A stretch of DNA of 64,000 nucleotides from Streptomyces sp. NRRL F-525 (GTDB lineage: Bacteria > Actinomycetota > Actinomycetes > Streptomycetales > Streptomycetaceae), in NCBI RefSeq assembly GCF_000716605.1, contig NZ_JNXE01000038.1:1-64000 (forward strand), read 5' to 3'. This document shows, one piece after another, positions 1-9,200 of this stretch; within the stretch, counting starts at the first letter, position 1, and every line of letters begins with the position of its first letter. The position numbers were made by a program, and so were the translations under genes. The notes beneath the pieces are model-generated. The model did not search any database. It saw nothing but the letters and a program-made list of their open reading frames with translations, and had not been told where the DNA came from.

Positions 1-721
1 GGGTGGCTGAGGGCCCGCAGTGCGGTTGGTGGGTGGGGTCGGGGTCGTGGCGGTACGGCCAGCCCGCCGCCTCGGGGCCCTTCGGTCTGCTACCAGGGTG
101 GGGCGGGGTTGGTGCCGGGTACGCGGCGGGCTGCGCCGTACCGCCACGACCCGCTCCCGTTGCGTTGGCGGCTGCGGGCTCGTGGGGGCTCTGGTGGGCC
201 TCAACCGCCTGGCCTGTCGGCCTCGGGCCGCCACGGGCACTTGAGGGGGGCCTCTACGGCCGCGGGCCGCGGGGAGTCCCCGGTGCCGCTCCGGCCATCC
301 TCGTGACGCCTGGCGGCATCGTCCCGGCCTTGCTCGGGGCACCCGGTGCGCGTACTCCGGGCGGTGCCTCGGGTGGACGGGGTGACGGGTGGGAGTCCCG
401 GCCCCGTTCCGCTCGCACACGGCACCCGAGGGGAGTCTCGATGCCGGGCGCCCGGCGGCACTGAGCCCCACGGGGACCCGGAGCAAGTCCGGCTGCCGCT
501 TCCGTACGACGACGGCACCCCCTGCGGAAGTCCGGGCACCGCCCCGACCGCCAACCAGGCTCCGAGCCCGCCTGGTACGGCGTCACCCCGCCACAGTGCC
601 CGGAGCGGACCGGGACTACGGCCCCCGATGCAACCCCGGACACCCCCACCCCGCACCCCCGTCCGAGCCCACACCCACCCGGACGGCACCAACCCCACCC
701 CCGGGCACCCCCTCCGGCCCC
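1..721. other. GC-rich stretch without a recognisable gene
   Basis: Several overlapping open frames exist on both strands, but none resembles a known family and none has a convincing ribosome binding site. Short imperfect repeats built on GGGAGTC followed by CCGG-type sequence occur near 271, 389 and 430, and an inverted repeat lies at 42-152. It is either intergenic DNA or the decayed end of something to the left. Confidence 0.5.
42..152. repeat. Long imperfect inverted repeat
   Basis: The left arm 42-70 (starts GGGTCGTGGCGGTACGGC, ends AGCCCGCCGC) is the reverse complement of 123-152 apart from one single-base indel region. The arms are about 29 bases with a loop of about 52 bases. No gene lies inside. 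It could form a cruciform or an RNA hairpin. Confidence 0.7.
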
Positions 722-1834
722 CTACTTCCCCTCAGGCGACCGAGGCGGACTCACCGTCGTCCTCGGCGGACGCCGCTGGGACGACGTCCGCACGATCAGT
801 TCCGTCGGTATCACCTGCTCGATCGGCAGGTCGGATTCGACCCCCTCGATCGCGTCGATGAGGAGTTGCACCACCGCCGTACCGATCCGCCGCGGCTTCA
901 GGGACAGCGTGGTGACCGGCGGCTCGGTGTTCGCGTACACCGTGGACTCGCTGCAGCACACGAGCAGCAGGTCCTCCGGCACCCGCATGCCGTAGCGACG
1001 CGCCGCCGCCAGCAGATCCGTGCCGTTGGGGTCGAACAGGCCGTAGACCGCGTCGGGCCGGTCGGGCCGGGCGAGCAAACGGTCGGCGGCGACGGCCCCC
1101 GCGCACGGATCGTGCGCCGGATACGACTCGTACACCGGATCCTGGCCCACCCGCTCGCACCAACGCAGGTATGCGGTGGTCGAGAGGTGTGTGTACGTGT
1201 CCGTGCTGGTCCCCGTGAGCAGGCCGATCCGGCGGGCGCCGGCGTCGGCCAGGTGGTCCAGGATGCCCAGGACCGCGGCCTCGTGATCGTTGTCGACCCA
1301 GGCGGTCACCGGGAGCGAGCCGGCCGGGCGGCCGTCGGAGACGACCGGTAAACCCTGCCGGACGAGCTCGCTGACCACCGGGTCCTGGTCGGACGGGTCG
1401 ATGACGACCGTGCCGTCCAGGGCGACGTTCGACCACACGTCGTGGCGCGAGGTCGCGGGGAGGATCACGAGGGCGTAGCCGCGGGCGAGCGCGGCCGAGG
1501 TGGCGGCCCGCGCCATCTCGGCGAAGTACGCGAACTCGGTGAAGGTGAAAGGTTCATCCCCGTACGTCGTCACGGTCAGGCCGATGAGGCCCGACTTGCC
1601 GGTACGGAGTGTGCGAGCCGCCGCTGAGGGCCGATAGCCCAGCCGGTCGGCGACTTCGCGGACATGGCGTCGGGTGGCGTCCGGGAGCCGGCCCTTGCCG
1701 TTGAGGGCGTCGGAGACGGTCGTGATGGAGACTCCGGCCGCGGCGGCCACGTCTCTGATTCCCGCCCGGCCCGGCCGGCTTCCTCGACGAGAGGTTTCCG
1801 CGCGGCTCACCTGGTGCTTCCCTGCTGCTGTCAT
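722..1834 (-). CDS. LacI-family transcriptional regulator
   Basis: 370-residue regulator. An N-terminal helix-turn-helix is visible (IRDVAAAAGVSITTVSDALN), followed by the hinge helix (RPSAAARTLRTGKSGLIGL) and a periplasmic-binding-protein-like effector domain with a DPNGTDLLAAARRYG region near its end. The family binds palindromic operators as dimers and releases DNA on sugar or other small-molecule binding; the ligand cannot be read here. No transport or catabolic operon is adjacent, so its targets are unknown. Start choice: ATG at 1834 has no ribosome binding site but a TACTAT box about nine bases upstream, compatible with a leaderless transcript. GTG at 1810, preceded by GGGAAG, is an equally good alternative. 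The frame stays open to 1900, but that extension looks non-native. Confidence 0.88.
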   Translation of the reverse strand: MTAAGKHQVSRAETSRRGSRPGRAGIRDVAAAAGVSITTVSDALNGKGRLPDATRRHVREVADRLGYRPSAAARTLRTGKSGLIGLTVTTYGDEPFTFTEFAYFAEMARAATSAALARGYALVILPATSRHDVWSNVALDGTVVIDPSDQDPVVSELVRQGLPVVSDGRPAGSLPVTAWVDNDHEAAVLGILDHLADAGARRIGLLTGTSTDTYTHLSTTAYLRWCERVGQDPVYESYPAHDPCAGAVAADRLLARPDRPDAVYGLFDPNGTDLLAAARRYGMRVPEDLLLVCCSESTVYANTEPPVTTLSLKPRRIGTAVVQLLIDAIEGVESDLPIEQVIPTELIVRTSSQRRPPRTTVSPPRSPEGK

Positions 1835-2307
1835 GGCGAGCCGATAGTAGGGCTCATGCGGTGGGGTAGTGCGGACGCATATGCACGCGTTGACAGGCAC
1901 GTTTCTGCAAGGTCAAAAGCCGTCAACTGCCTTAGAAACAAAGTCAGTTAAACGATGCGATGGCATTACGTGACTTGTCGGCGCGCATGGGCCTGCCAAG
2001 ACCCCCATGTTTCGAAGAGGTCTCAACTCACCTGCACGAGGGATGCGCGCCACGGCGCGAGCTACCGGCGCATAGATATATGTACAGCGCGCCCCCGGTT
2101 CGTGCGCCTTCGTGCGGTGTTGCCCCTGATGTGGATGTGACGCGTGGGGTGATGCCGACGGCGACCTGGCAGACCCCCCGAGGCTGCTCGCGGGGGCACC
2201 CCAGGTCGCTCGCCCGCGCCGGACCTGTACGCCTCGGCGGCTAATCCTCATAAGGTGAGCAGTATTGATAGCCGGTGGTGCCGGTGGTGGTCACAAGGAG
2301 GACTGCG
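1835..2307. other. Intergenic region between lacI-type gene and hisC
   Basis: The part from about 1900 to 2100 has lower G+C than the surroundings and should hold the divergent promoters of the LacI regulator and the aminotransferase gene. I see no convincing coding frame. The strong hairpin at 2161-2209 and the hisC ribosome binding site AAGGAGG at 2295-2301 are the clearest signals. Confidence 0.5.
2161..2209. promoter_or_regulatory. Strong nested hairpin upstream of hisC
   Basis: GCGACCTGG at 2161-2169 pairs perfectly with CCAGGTCGC at 2201-2209. Inside it a second stem forms between CCCCCGAG and CTCGCGGGGG. There is no T-tract. It sits about 100 bases upstream of hisC, so it could be a terminator, attenuator or protein site. 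Confidence 0.55.
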
Positions 2308-3387
2308 GTGAGCGAGACGAGCCCGAAGCTGCGCGCCGAGCTGGAGGGTATCCCCACCTACAAGCCGGGCAAGCCCGCCTCGGCGGATGGTCCGGTGGCC
2401 TACAAGCTGTCCTCCAACGAGAACCCGTACCCCCCGCTCCCCGGCGTGATGGAGAGCGTCACCGCGGCCGCCCAGAACTTCAACCGGTACCCCGACATGG
2501 CGTGCACCGGCCTGATGAACGAGCTGGCGGAACGGTTCGGCGTCCCCGTCTCCCACCTGGCCACCGGCACCGGCTCGGTCGGCGTCGCCCAGCAGCTGAT
2601 CCAGGCGACCGCCGGCCCCGGCGACGAGGTCATGTACGCCTGGCGCTCCTTCGAGGCGTACCCGATCATCACGCGCGTCAGCGGCGCCACGGCCGTGCAG
2701 GTCCCGCTGACCCCGGGCGACGTGCACGACCTGGACGCGATGGCCGACGCCGTCACCGACCGCACCCGGCTGATCTTCGTCTGCAACCCCAACAACCCCA
2801 CCGGCACGGTCGTACGGCGGGCCGAGCTGGAGCGCTTCCTGGACCGCGTGCCCGGCGACGTGCTCGTCGTCCTGGACGAGGCGTACCGGGAGTTCATCCG
2901 CGACATGGACGTGCCGGACGGCGTGCAGCTCTACCGTGATCGGCCGAACGTCTGCGTCCTGCGCACCTTCTCCAAGGCCTACGGTCTCGCCGGGCTGCGG
3001 GTCGGTTTCGCGATCGCCCACGAGCCGGTGGCCGCGGCGCTGCGCAAGACGGCCGTGCCCTTCGGCGTGAGCCAGCTCGCGCAGGACGCGGCGATCGCCT
3101 CGCTGCGCGCCGAGGACGAACTGCTCGGCCGCGTCGGCTCGTTGGTCGGCGAGCGCACCCGCGTGGCCGACACACTGCGCGCCCAGGGCTGGACGGTCCC
3201 GGAGACCCAGGCCAACTTCGTGTGGCTACGGCTGGGGGAGCGCACCCTCGACTTCGCGGCGGCCTGCGAGCAACACGGCGTGGTGGTGAGGCCGTTCGCG
3301 GGCGAGGGCGTGCGGATCACGATCGGGGAGACCGAGGGGAACGACATCTTCCTGAAGGTGGCGGAGGGGTTCCGCAAGGAGCTCTAG
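2308..3387 (+). CDS. hisC: Histidinol-phosphate / aromatic aminotransferase (HisC type)
   Basis: 359-residue class II PLP aminotransferase of the HisC family, which moves the amino group between glutamate and histidinol phosphate or aromatic oxo acids. Visible landmarks are the substrate-loop region [21 protein letters not shown], the LDEAYREF strand, the PLP lysine in [15 protein letters not shown] (Lys223) and the conserved QANFVWLRL near the C-terminus. GTG at 2308 is chosen because AAGGAGG lies seven bases upstream; the frame extends further but without support. It stands alone, not in a his operon, next to cydA. In Streptomyces a second hisC-like gene of this kind is often called hisC2 or phenylalanine aminotransferase, so the substrate is uncertain. 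Confidence 0.9.
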   Translation: MSETSPKLRAELEGIPTYKPGKPASADGPVAYKLSSNENPYPPLPGVMESVTAAAQNFNRYPDMACTGLMNELAERFGVPVSHLATGTGSVGVAQQLIQATAGPGDEVMYAWRSFEAYPIITRVSGATAVQVPLTPGDVHDLDAMADAVTDRTRLIFVCNPNNPTGTVVRRAELERFLDRVPGDVLVVLDEAYREFIRDMDVPDGVQLYRDRPNVCVLRTFSKAYGLAGLRVGFAIAHEPVAAALRKTAVPFGVSQLAQDAAIASLRAEDELLGRVGSLVGERTRVADTLRAQGWTVPETQANFVWLRLGERTLDFAAACEQHGVVVRPFAGEGVRITIGETEGNDIFLKVAEGFRKEL

Positions 3388-3448
3388 CCGTCGCCGGCGG
3401 TGTCGTTGGTCACGGCCGCCGATGTGAGGGTTCGTAACGAGTGACGTC

Positions 3449-3476
3449 AGGGGGGTTGCCAACCGGTGACCCCCCT
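3449..3476 (+). terminator. Hairpin terminator after hisC
   Basis: AGGGGGGT at 3449-3456 and ACCCCCCT at 3469-3476 form a perfect eight-pair stem with a twelve-base loop, about 60 bases after the hisC stop. It separates hisC from the cyd promoter. Confidence 0.65.
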
Positions 3477-3545
3477 TCGTAATGGGCCTCCGAACGGGAC
3501 CCCCCTTCCGCTGCCGAAAATCCGTACGTCATAATAGCTTGTGAA

Positions 3546-3561
3546 TGTGAACGCGTTCACA
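3546..3561. promoter_or_regulatory. Rex operator (ROP) of the cyd operon
   Basis: The sequence TGTGAACGCGTTCACA is a perfect 16-bp palindrome matching the Rex consensus TGTGAACNNNTTCACA. It lies 85 bases upstream of the cydA start, just after a CATAAT-like -10 element near 3529. Rex is the NADH/NAD+-sensing repressor that controls cydABCD in S. coelicolor (established knowledge). Binding here would block transcription when NADH is low. Confidence 0.92.
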
Positions 3562-3645
3562 AGCGTGTCCCGGTTCGTCCCATGATGTGTGCGACAAAAG
3601 GGGCAAACTGCCGCTGTACCACGGCGACGTAAGGAGACTGACGAC

Positions 3646-5154
3646 GTGGAATTGGCTCTGGCGCCGGAGACACTGGCGCGATGGCAGTTCGGCATCACCA
3701 CCGTCTACCACTTCCTGTTCATCCCTCTGACGATCTCGCTCGCCGCTCTCACGGCCGGGCTGCAGACCGCATGGGTGCGCACGGAGAAGGAGAAGTACCT
3801 CAGGGCCACCAAGTTCTGGGGCAAGCTCTTCCTGATCAACATCGCCATGGGCGTCGTCACGGGCATCGTCCAGGAGTTCCAGTTCGGCATGAACTGGTCC
3901 ACCTACTCGCGGTTCGTCGGTGACATCTTCGGTGCCCCGCTCGCCTTCGAGGCGCTGATCGCGTTCTTCTTCGAGTCCACCTTCATCGGGCTGTGGATCT
4001 TCGGCTGGGACAAGCTGCCCAAGCGGATCCACCTGGCCTGCATCTGGATGGTCTCGATCGGCACGATCCTGTCGGCGTACTTCATCCTCGCGGCCAACTC
4101 GTGGATGCAGCACCCCGTCGGTTACCGGATCAACAAGGCCAAGGGCCGTGCCGAACTCACCGACTTCTGGCACGTGCTGACCCAGAACACCGCCCTCGCG
4201 CAGGCCTTCCACACGCTCTCCGCGTCCTTCCTGACCGGCGGCGCGTTCATGGTCGGCATCGCGGCCTTCCACCTGTTCCGCAAGAAGCACATCGCGGTGA
4301 TGAAGAGCTCGCTGCGGCTGGGCCTGGTCACCGTCGCCATCGCCGGCCTGCTCACCGCCGTCAGCGGCGACACCCTCGGCAAGGTCATGTTCAAGCAGCA
4401 GCCCATGAAGATGGCCGCCGCCGAGGCGCTGTGGGACGGCCAGAACTCCGCGCCGTTCTCGATCTTCGCCTACGGCGACGTCAGCAAGGGCCACAACTCC
4501 GTCGAGCTGTCGATCCCCGGGATACTGTCCTTCCTCGCCGACGACGACTTCAACTCGTACGTCCCCGGCATCAACGACACCAACAAGGCCGAGCAGGCCA
4601 AGTACGGTCCCGGCGACTACCGGCCCATCATCCCCGTCACCTTCTGGGCGTTCCGCTGGATGATCGGCTTCGGCATGGCGTCCTTCGTCATCGGCCTGGC
4701 CGGACTCTGGCTGACCCGCAAGAAGTTCATGCTGGCCCAGCATCTGAGGGTCGGTGAGGACGAGGTGCCGAACGTGGTCCTCTTCAAGAACAAGGCCCTC
4801 GGCCCGAAACTCACCAAGCTCTACTGGCTCGTGTCGATCTGGACCCTCGGCTTCCCGCTGATCGCCAACTCCTGGGGCTGGATCTTCACCGAGATGGGCC
4901 GCCAGCCCTGGGTCGTCTACGGCCTCTTCCAGACCCGTGACGCGGTCTCCCCCAGCGTCTCCCAGGGCGAGGTCCTCACCTCGATGATCGTCTTCACCTC
5001 GCTCTACGCGATCCTCGCCGTCATCGAGGTCAAGCTGCTCGCGAAGTACGTCAAGGCCGGCCCGCCCGAACTCACCGAGGCCGACCTCAACCCGCCCACG
5101 AAGATCGGCGGCGACTCCCAGGACGCCGACAAGCCGATGGCCTTCTCCTACTAG
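3646..5154 (+). CDS. cydA: Cytochrome bd ubiquinol/menaquinol oxidase subunit I
   Basis: 502-residue integral membrane subunit that oxidises quinol and reduces oxygen to water at hemes b558, b595 and d. The N-terminal ARWQFGITTVYHFLF carries the heme-ligand His22, followed by EALIAFFFEST and AQAFHTLSASFLTGG with further conserved acidic and His residues. The C-terminal MGRQPWVVYG is the family GRQPW signature. The quinol-binding Q loop between helices six and seven is of the short type. GTG at 3646 is supported by AAGGAG nine bases upstream. It begins the operon cydA-cydB-cydCD, with cydB 20 bases downstream and a Rex operator upstream, so expression should rise at low oxygen. Confidence 0.97.
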   Translation: MELALAPETLARWQFGITTVYHFLFIPLTISLAALTAGLQTAWVRTEKEKYLRATKFWGKLFLINIAMGVVTGIVQEFQFGMNWSTYSRFVGDIFGAPLAFEALIAFFFESTFIGLWIFGWDKLPKRIHLACIWMVSIGTILSAYFILAANSWMQHPVGYRINKAKGRAELTDFWHVLTQNTALAQAFHTLSASFLTGGAFMVGIAAFHLFRKKHIAVMKSSLRLGLVTVAIAGLLTAVSGDTLGKVMFKQQPMKMAAAEALWDGQNSAPFSIFAYGDVSKGHNSVELSIPGILSFLADDDFNSYVPGINDTNKAEQAKYGPGDYRPIIPVTFWAFRWMIGFGMASFVIGLAGLWLTRKKFMLAQHLRVGEDEVPNVVLFKNKALGPKLTKLYWLVSIWTLGFPLIANSWGWIFTEMGRQPWVVYGLFQTRDAVSPSVSQGEVLTSMIVFTSLYAILAVIEVKLLAKYVKAGPPELTEADLNPPTKIGGDSQDADKPMAFSY

Positions 5155-5174
5155 GCCGAGGGAGCTGCACAGTC

Positions 5175-6179
5175 ATGGAACTGCACGACGTCTGGTTCGT
5201 CCTCATCGCCGTCCTGTGGACCGGCTACTTCTTCCTGGAGGGCTTCGACTTCGGGGTCGGCATCCTCACCAAGCTGCTCGCCCGGAACCGCACCGAGAAG
5301 CGGGTGCTGATCAACACGATCGGCCCGGTCTGGGACGGCAACGAGGTCTGGCTCCTCTCGGCCGGCGGCGCGACCTTCGCCGCCTTCCCCGAGTGGTACG
5401 CCACCCTCTTCTCCGGCTTCTACCTCGCCCTGCTGATCATCCTGGTCTGCCTGATCGTCCGGGGCGTCGCCTTCGAGTACCGGGCGAAGCGGCCCGAGGA
5501 GAACTGGCAGCGCAACTGGGAGACCGCGATCTTCTGGACCTCGATTCTCCCCGCGTTCCTGTGGGGCGTGGCCTTCGGCAACATCGTCCGGGGCGTGAAG
5601 ATCGACAAGAACTTCGAGTACGCCGGCAACTTCTGGGACCTGCTCAACCCGTACTCGATCCTCGGCGGGCTGGTCACGCTGACGCTCTTCACCTTCCACG
5701 GCGCGGTGTTCACGGCCCTCAAGACGGTCGGGGACATCCGGGCCCGGGCGCGGAAGCTGGCCCTTCAAGTCGGTCTCGTCACCGCCCTGTTGGCGCTGGC
5801 CTTCCTGATCTGGACCCAGGTCGACAGCGGTGACGGCAAGAGTCTGGTCGCGCTGATCGTGGCCGTCGTCGCACTCGTCGCGGCGCTGGGGGCGATCCAA
5901 GTCGGGCGTGAGGGCTGGTCGTTCGCGTTCTCCGGGGTCACCATCGTGGCGGCCGTCGCGATGCTCTTCCTGTCGCTCTTCCCGAACGTCATGCCGTCCT
6001 CGCTCAACCCGGACTGGAGTCTCACGGTCACCAACGCCTCGTCGAGCCCGTACACCCTGAAGATCATGACCTGGTGCGCGGGGATCGCCACGCCGATCGT
6101 GCTGCTCTACCAGAGCTGGACGTACTGGGTGTTCCGCAAGCGGATCGGCACGCAGCACATCGCCGAAGCCGCGCACTGA
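5175..6179 (+). CDS. cydB: Cytochrome bd oxidase subunit II
   Basis: 334-residue hydrophobic partner of CydA with about eight or nine membrane segments. The start MELHDVWFVLIAVLWTGYFF and the motif EGFDFGVG are typical for CydB. It stabilises the heme core of the oxidase. A GAGGGAG ribosome binding site precedes the ATG, and the gap from cydA is 20 bases, so the two are cotranscribed. A 30-bp palindrome with a parS core follows 21 bases after the stop. Confidence 0.97.
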   Translation: MELHDVWFVLIAVLWTGYFFLEGFDFGVGILTKLLARNRTEKRVLINTIGPVWDGNEVWLLSAGGATFAAFPEWYATLFSGFYLALLIILVCLIVRGVAFEYRAKRPEENWQRNWETAIFWTSILPAFLWGVAFGNIVRGVKIDKNFEYAGNFWDLLNPYSILGGLVTLTLFTFHGAVFTALKTVGDIRARARKLALQVGLVTALLALAFLIWTQVDSGDGKSLVALIVAVVALVAALGAIQVGREGWSFAFSGVTIVAAVAMLFLSLFPNVMPSSLNPDWSLTVTNASSSPYTLKIMTWCAGIATPIVLLYQSWTYWVFRKRIGTQHIAEAAH

Positions 6180-6200
6180 GTCCAAGCGTTGAGTCCAACG

Positions 6201-6230
6201 CAGGGCATGTTTCACGTGAAACATGCCCTG
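6201..6230. promoter_or_regulatory. parS site inside a 30-bp perfect palindrome
   Basis: The core GTTTCACGTGAAAC at 6209-6222 is the ParB-binding parS consensus of Streptomyces. The palindrome extends perfectly to 30 bp (6201-6230), so the transcript could also fold into a 15-pair hairpin between cydB and cydCD. Established: parS sites cluster around oriC and nucleate ParB complexes for chromosome segregation. Confidence 0.93.
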
Positions 6231-6255
6231 TTGGGACCCCTTGAGAAGAGGGTGT

Positions 6256-6269
6256 GTTTCACGTGAAAC
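6256..6269. promoter_or_regulatory. parS site overlapping the cydCD start
   Basis: Perfect GTTTCACGTGAAAC only 34 bases after the first parS core. It covers the cydCD GTG start codon at 6263-6265 and the first bases of the gene, so ParB binding and translation initiation share the same bases. Confidence 0.92.
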
Positions 6270-9200
6270 CGATCGACCCACGTCTGCTCCGCTACGCCCG
6301 CGCCACCCGCCTCTTCCTGATGGCGGTCGTCGGCCTGGGCGCTGTCGGCGCGTTGCTGGTCATCGCCCAGGCGATGCTCATCGCCGAGGTCGTGGTCGGT
6401 GCCTTCCAGCACCGGATGTCCGTCGGTGAACTCGGCACTCCCCTGCTGCTGTTGGCGGCGGTCGCCGCCGGTCGCGCCCTCGTCTCCTGGCTCACCGAAC
6501 TCGCCGCCCACCGTGCCAGCGCCGCCGTGAAGTCGGAGCTACGGCGACGGCTGCTGGAGCGTTCCGTGGAGCTGGGCCCCAGCTGGCTGAGCGGGCAGCG
6601 GACCGGTTCGCTGGTCGCCCTCGCCACCCGAGGTGTCGACGCCCTCGACGACTACTTCTCGCGCTACCTCCCGCAGTTGGGCCTCGCGATCGTCGTCCCG
6701 GTCGCGGTGCTGGCCCGGATCGTCACCGAGGACTGGGTGTCGGCGACGATCATCGTCGGCACGCTGCCGCTCATCCCGCTCTTCATGGTGATGATCGGCT
6801 GGGCCACGCAGTCCCGGATGGACCGGCAGTGGCAGCTGCTGTCGCGGCTTTCCGGGCACTTCCTGGACGTGGTCGCCGGCCTGCCGACCCTGAAGGTGTT
6901 CGGCCGGGCCAAGGCACAGGCCGAGTCGATCCGCCGCATCACGGGCGAGTACCGCCAGGCGACCATGCGGACCCTGCGCATCGCCTTCGTCTCCTCCTTC
7001 GCCCTGGAACTCCTCGCCACCCTCTCCGTCGCCCTGGTCGCCGTGACGATCGGCATGCGCCTCGTCCACGGCGACATGGACCTCTACGTCGGTCTCGTCG
7101 TCCTCGTCCTGGCGCCCGAGGCGTACCTGCCCCTCCGCCAGGTCGGCGCGCAGTACCACGCGGCGGCGGAGGGCCTCGCCGCCGCCGAGGAGATCTTCGC
7201 GGTACTGGAGACACCGGTACCGGCCACGGGCACCGCAGAGGTGTCGTCGGACGCCCTGGCTTTCGAGGGCGTGACGGTCCGGTACCCCGGGCGGTCCGCG
7301 GACGCCGTGTCGGACGCGTCCTTCGCCGTGGACCCCGGAGAGACGGTCGCCCTCGTCGGCCCGAGCGGCTCGGGCAAGTCCACTTTGCTGAACGCCCTGT
7401 TGGGGTTCGTGCGGCCCACCGAGGGCCGGGTGCGCGTCGGGGGAGTCGATCTCGCCGACGTCGACCTGGAGCGGTGGCGGTCCCGGATCGCCTGGGTCCC
7501 GCAACGCCCGCAGCTCTACGCCGGGACGATCGCCGAGAACGTCCGGCTCGCCCGCCCCGACGCCGACGACACCGCCGTACGGCGGGCGTTGGCCGATGCC
7601 GGTGCCCTGGACTTCGTGGACGCGCTGCCCGAGGGCATCGGGAGTGTGCTCGGCGAGGACGGGGCCGGGCTGTCCGCCGGGCAGCGGCAGCGGCTCGCGC
7701 TCGCCCGGGCCTTCCTCGCCGACCGGCCCGTCCTGCTCCTCGACGAACCGACGGCCGCGTTGGACGGAGCGACCGAGGCCGAAGTGGTCGAGGCGGTACG
7801 GCGGTTGGCGGTCGGCCGGACCGTCCTGCTCGTGGTGCATCGGCCGGCCCTGCTGGCGGTGGCCGACCGGGTGGTGCGGGTTACGGAGGGTGTGACCGCG
7901 GTGCGGGCGGAAACCGGGTCGGTGACCCCCGAGACGCGGACTGCCCAGGAAATCAAGGTGAGTTCTGCCGCCCCCGACGAAACCGAGACCCGGCTCGCGC
8001 CGCACAAGGGTGGTGTCCTCGCCCGCGTCCGTGCCATGTCCGGTGCCCGGCGTGGGCGTCTCGTCCTGGCGCTGCTGCTCGGAAGTCTCGCGCTGGGCAG
8101 TGCCGTTGGGCTCATGGGCACCTCGGGGTGGCTGATCTCGCGGGCCTCGCAGCAGCCGCCCGTGCTCTATCTGATGGTGGCCGTGACGGCGACCCGGACC
8201 TTCGGGATCGGGCGAGCCGTGTTCCGGTACGCGGAGCGGCTCGTGTCGCACGACGCGGTGCTGCGCATGCTGGCCGACACCCGGGTCGCCGTCTACCGGC
8301 GCCTCGAACGGCTCGCGCCCGCCGGGCTGCGCGACACCCGCCGGGGCGATCTGCTGTCCCGGCTCGTCGCCGACGTGGACGCGCTCCAGGACTACTGGCT
8401 GCGCTGGCTGCTGCCCGCCGGGGTCGCGGTAGCCGTGTCCGCCACGACGGTCGGCTTCACGGCCTGGCTGCTGCCCGAGGCCGGTGCCGTCCTCGCGGTC
8501 GGCCTCGTCGCGGCCGGCGTCGGCGTCCCCCTCGTCACCGGCGCCGTGGCCCGCCGTGCCGAACGGCGACTGGCCCCCGCCCGCGGTGCGCTCGCCACCC
8601 GCGTGACCGAACTGCTCACCGGCACCGCCGAGTTGACGGTCGCCGGAGCCCTGCCCGCCCGTACGGCGGAGGCCAAGCGTGCCGATGGCGACCTCACCCG
8701 GATCGCCTCCCGCGCCGCCACCGCCACCGCCCTCGGCGACGGCCTCACCGCGCTGATCTCGGGCCTGACCTTCGCCGCCACCGCACTCGTCGCCGCCCAG
8801 GCCGTCGCGGCGGGACGGCTCAGCGGTGTGTTGACGGCGGTCGTCGTCCTCACCCCGCTCGCCGCCTTCGAGGCCGTCCTCGGACTGCCCCTCGCCGTGC
8901 AGTACCGGCAGCGGGTCCGCAAGAGCGCCGAGCGCGTATACGAGGTGCTGGACGCCCCCGATCCCGTACGGGAACCGGAGCAGCCTCGGCAGGCGCCTTC
9001 GACGCCCTTCCCGCTCATCGTCCAGGGACTGGCCGCCCGGCACACCGGGCAGGACCGGGACGCGCTTGCCGGGCTCGACCTGACGTTGGAGAAGGGGCGC
9101 CGGGTCGCCGTTGTCGGCACCTCCGGGTCCGGCAAGACGACGCTGGCGCAGGTGCTGCTGCGCTTCCTGGACGCGGACGCGGGTTCGTACACGCTGGCCG

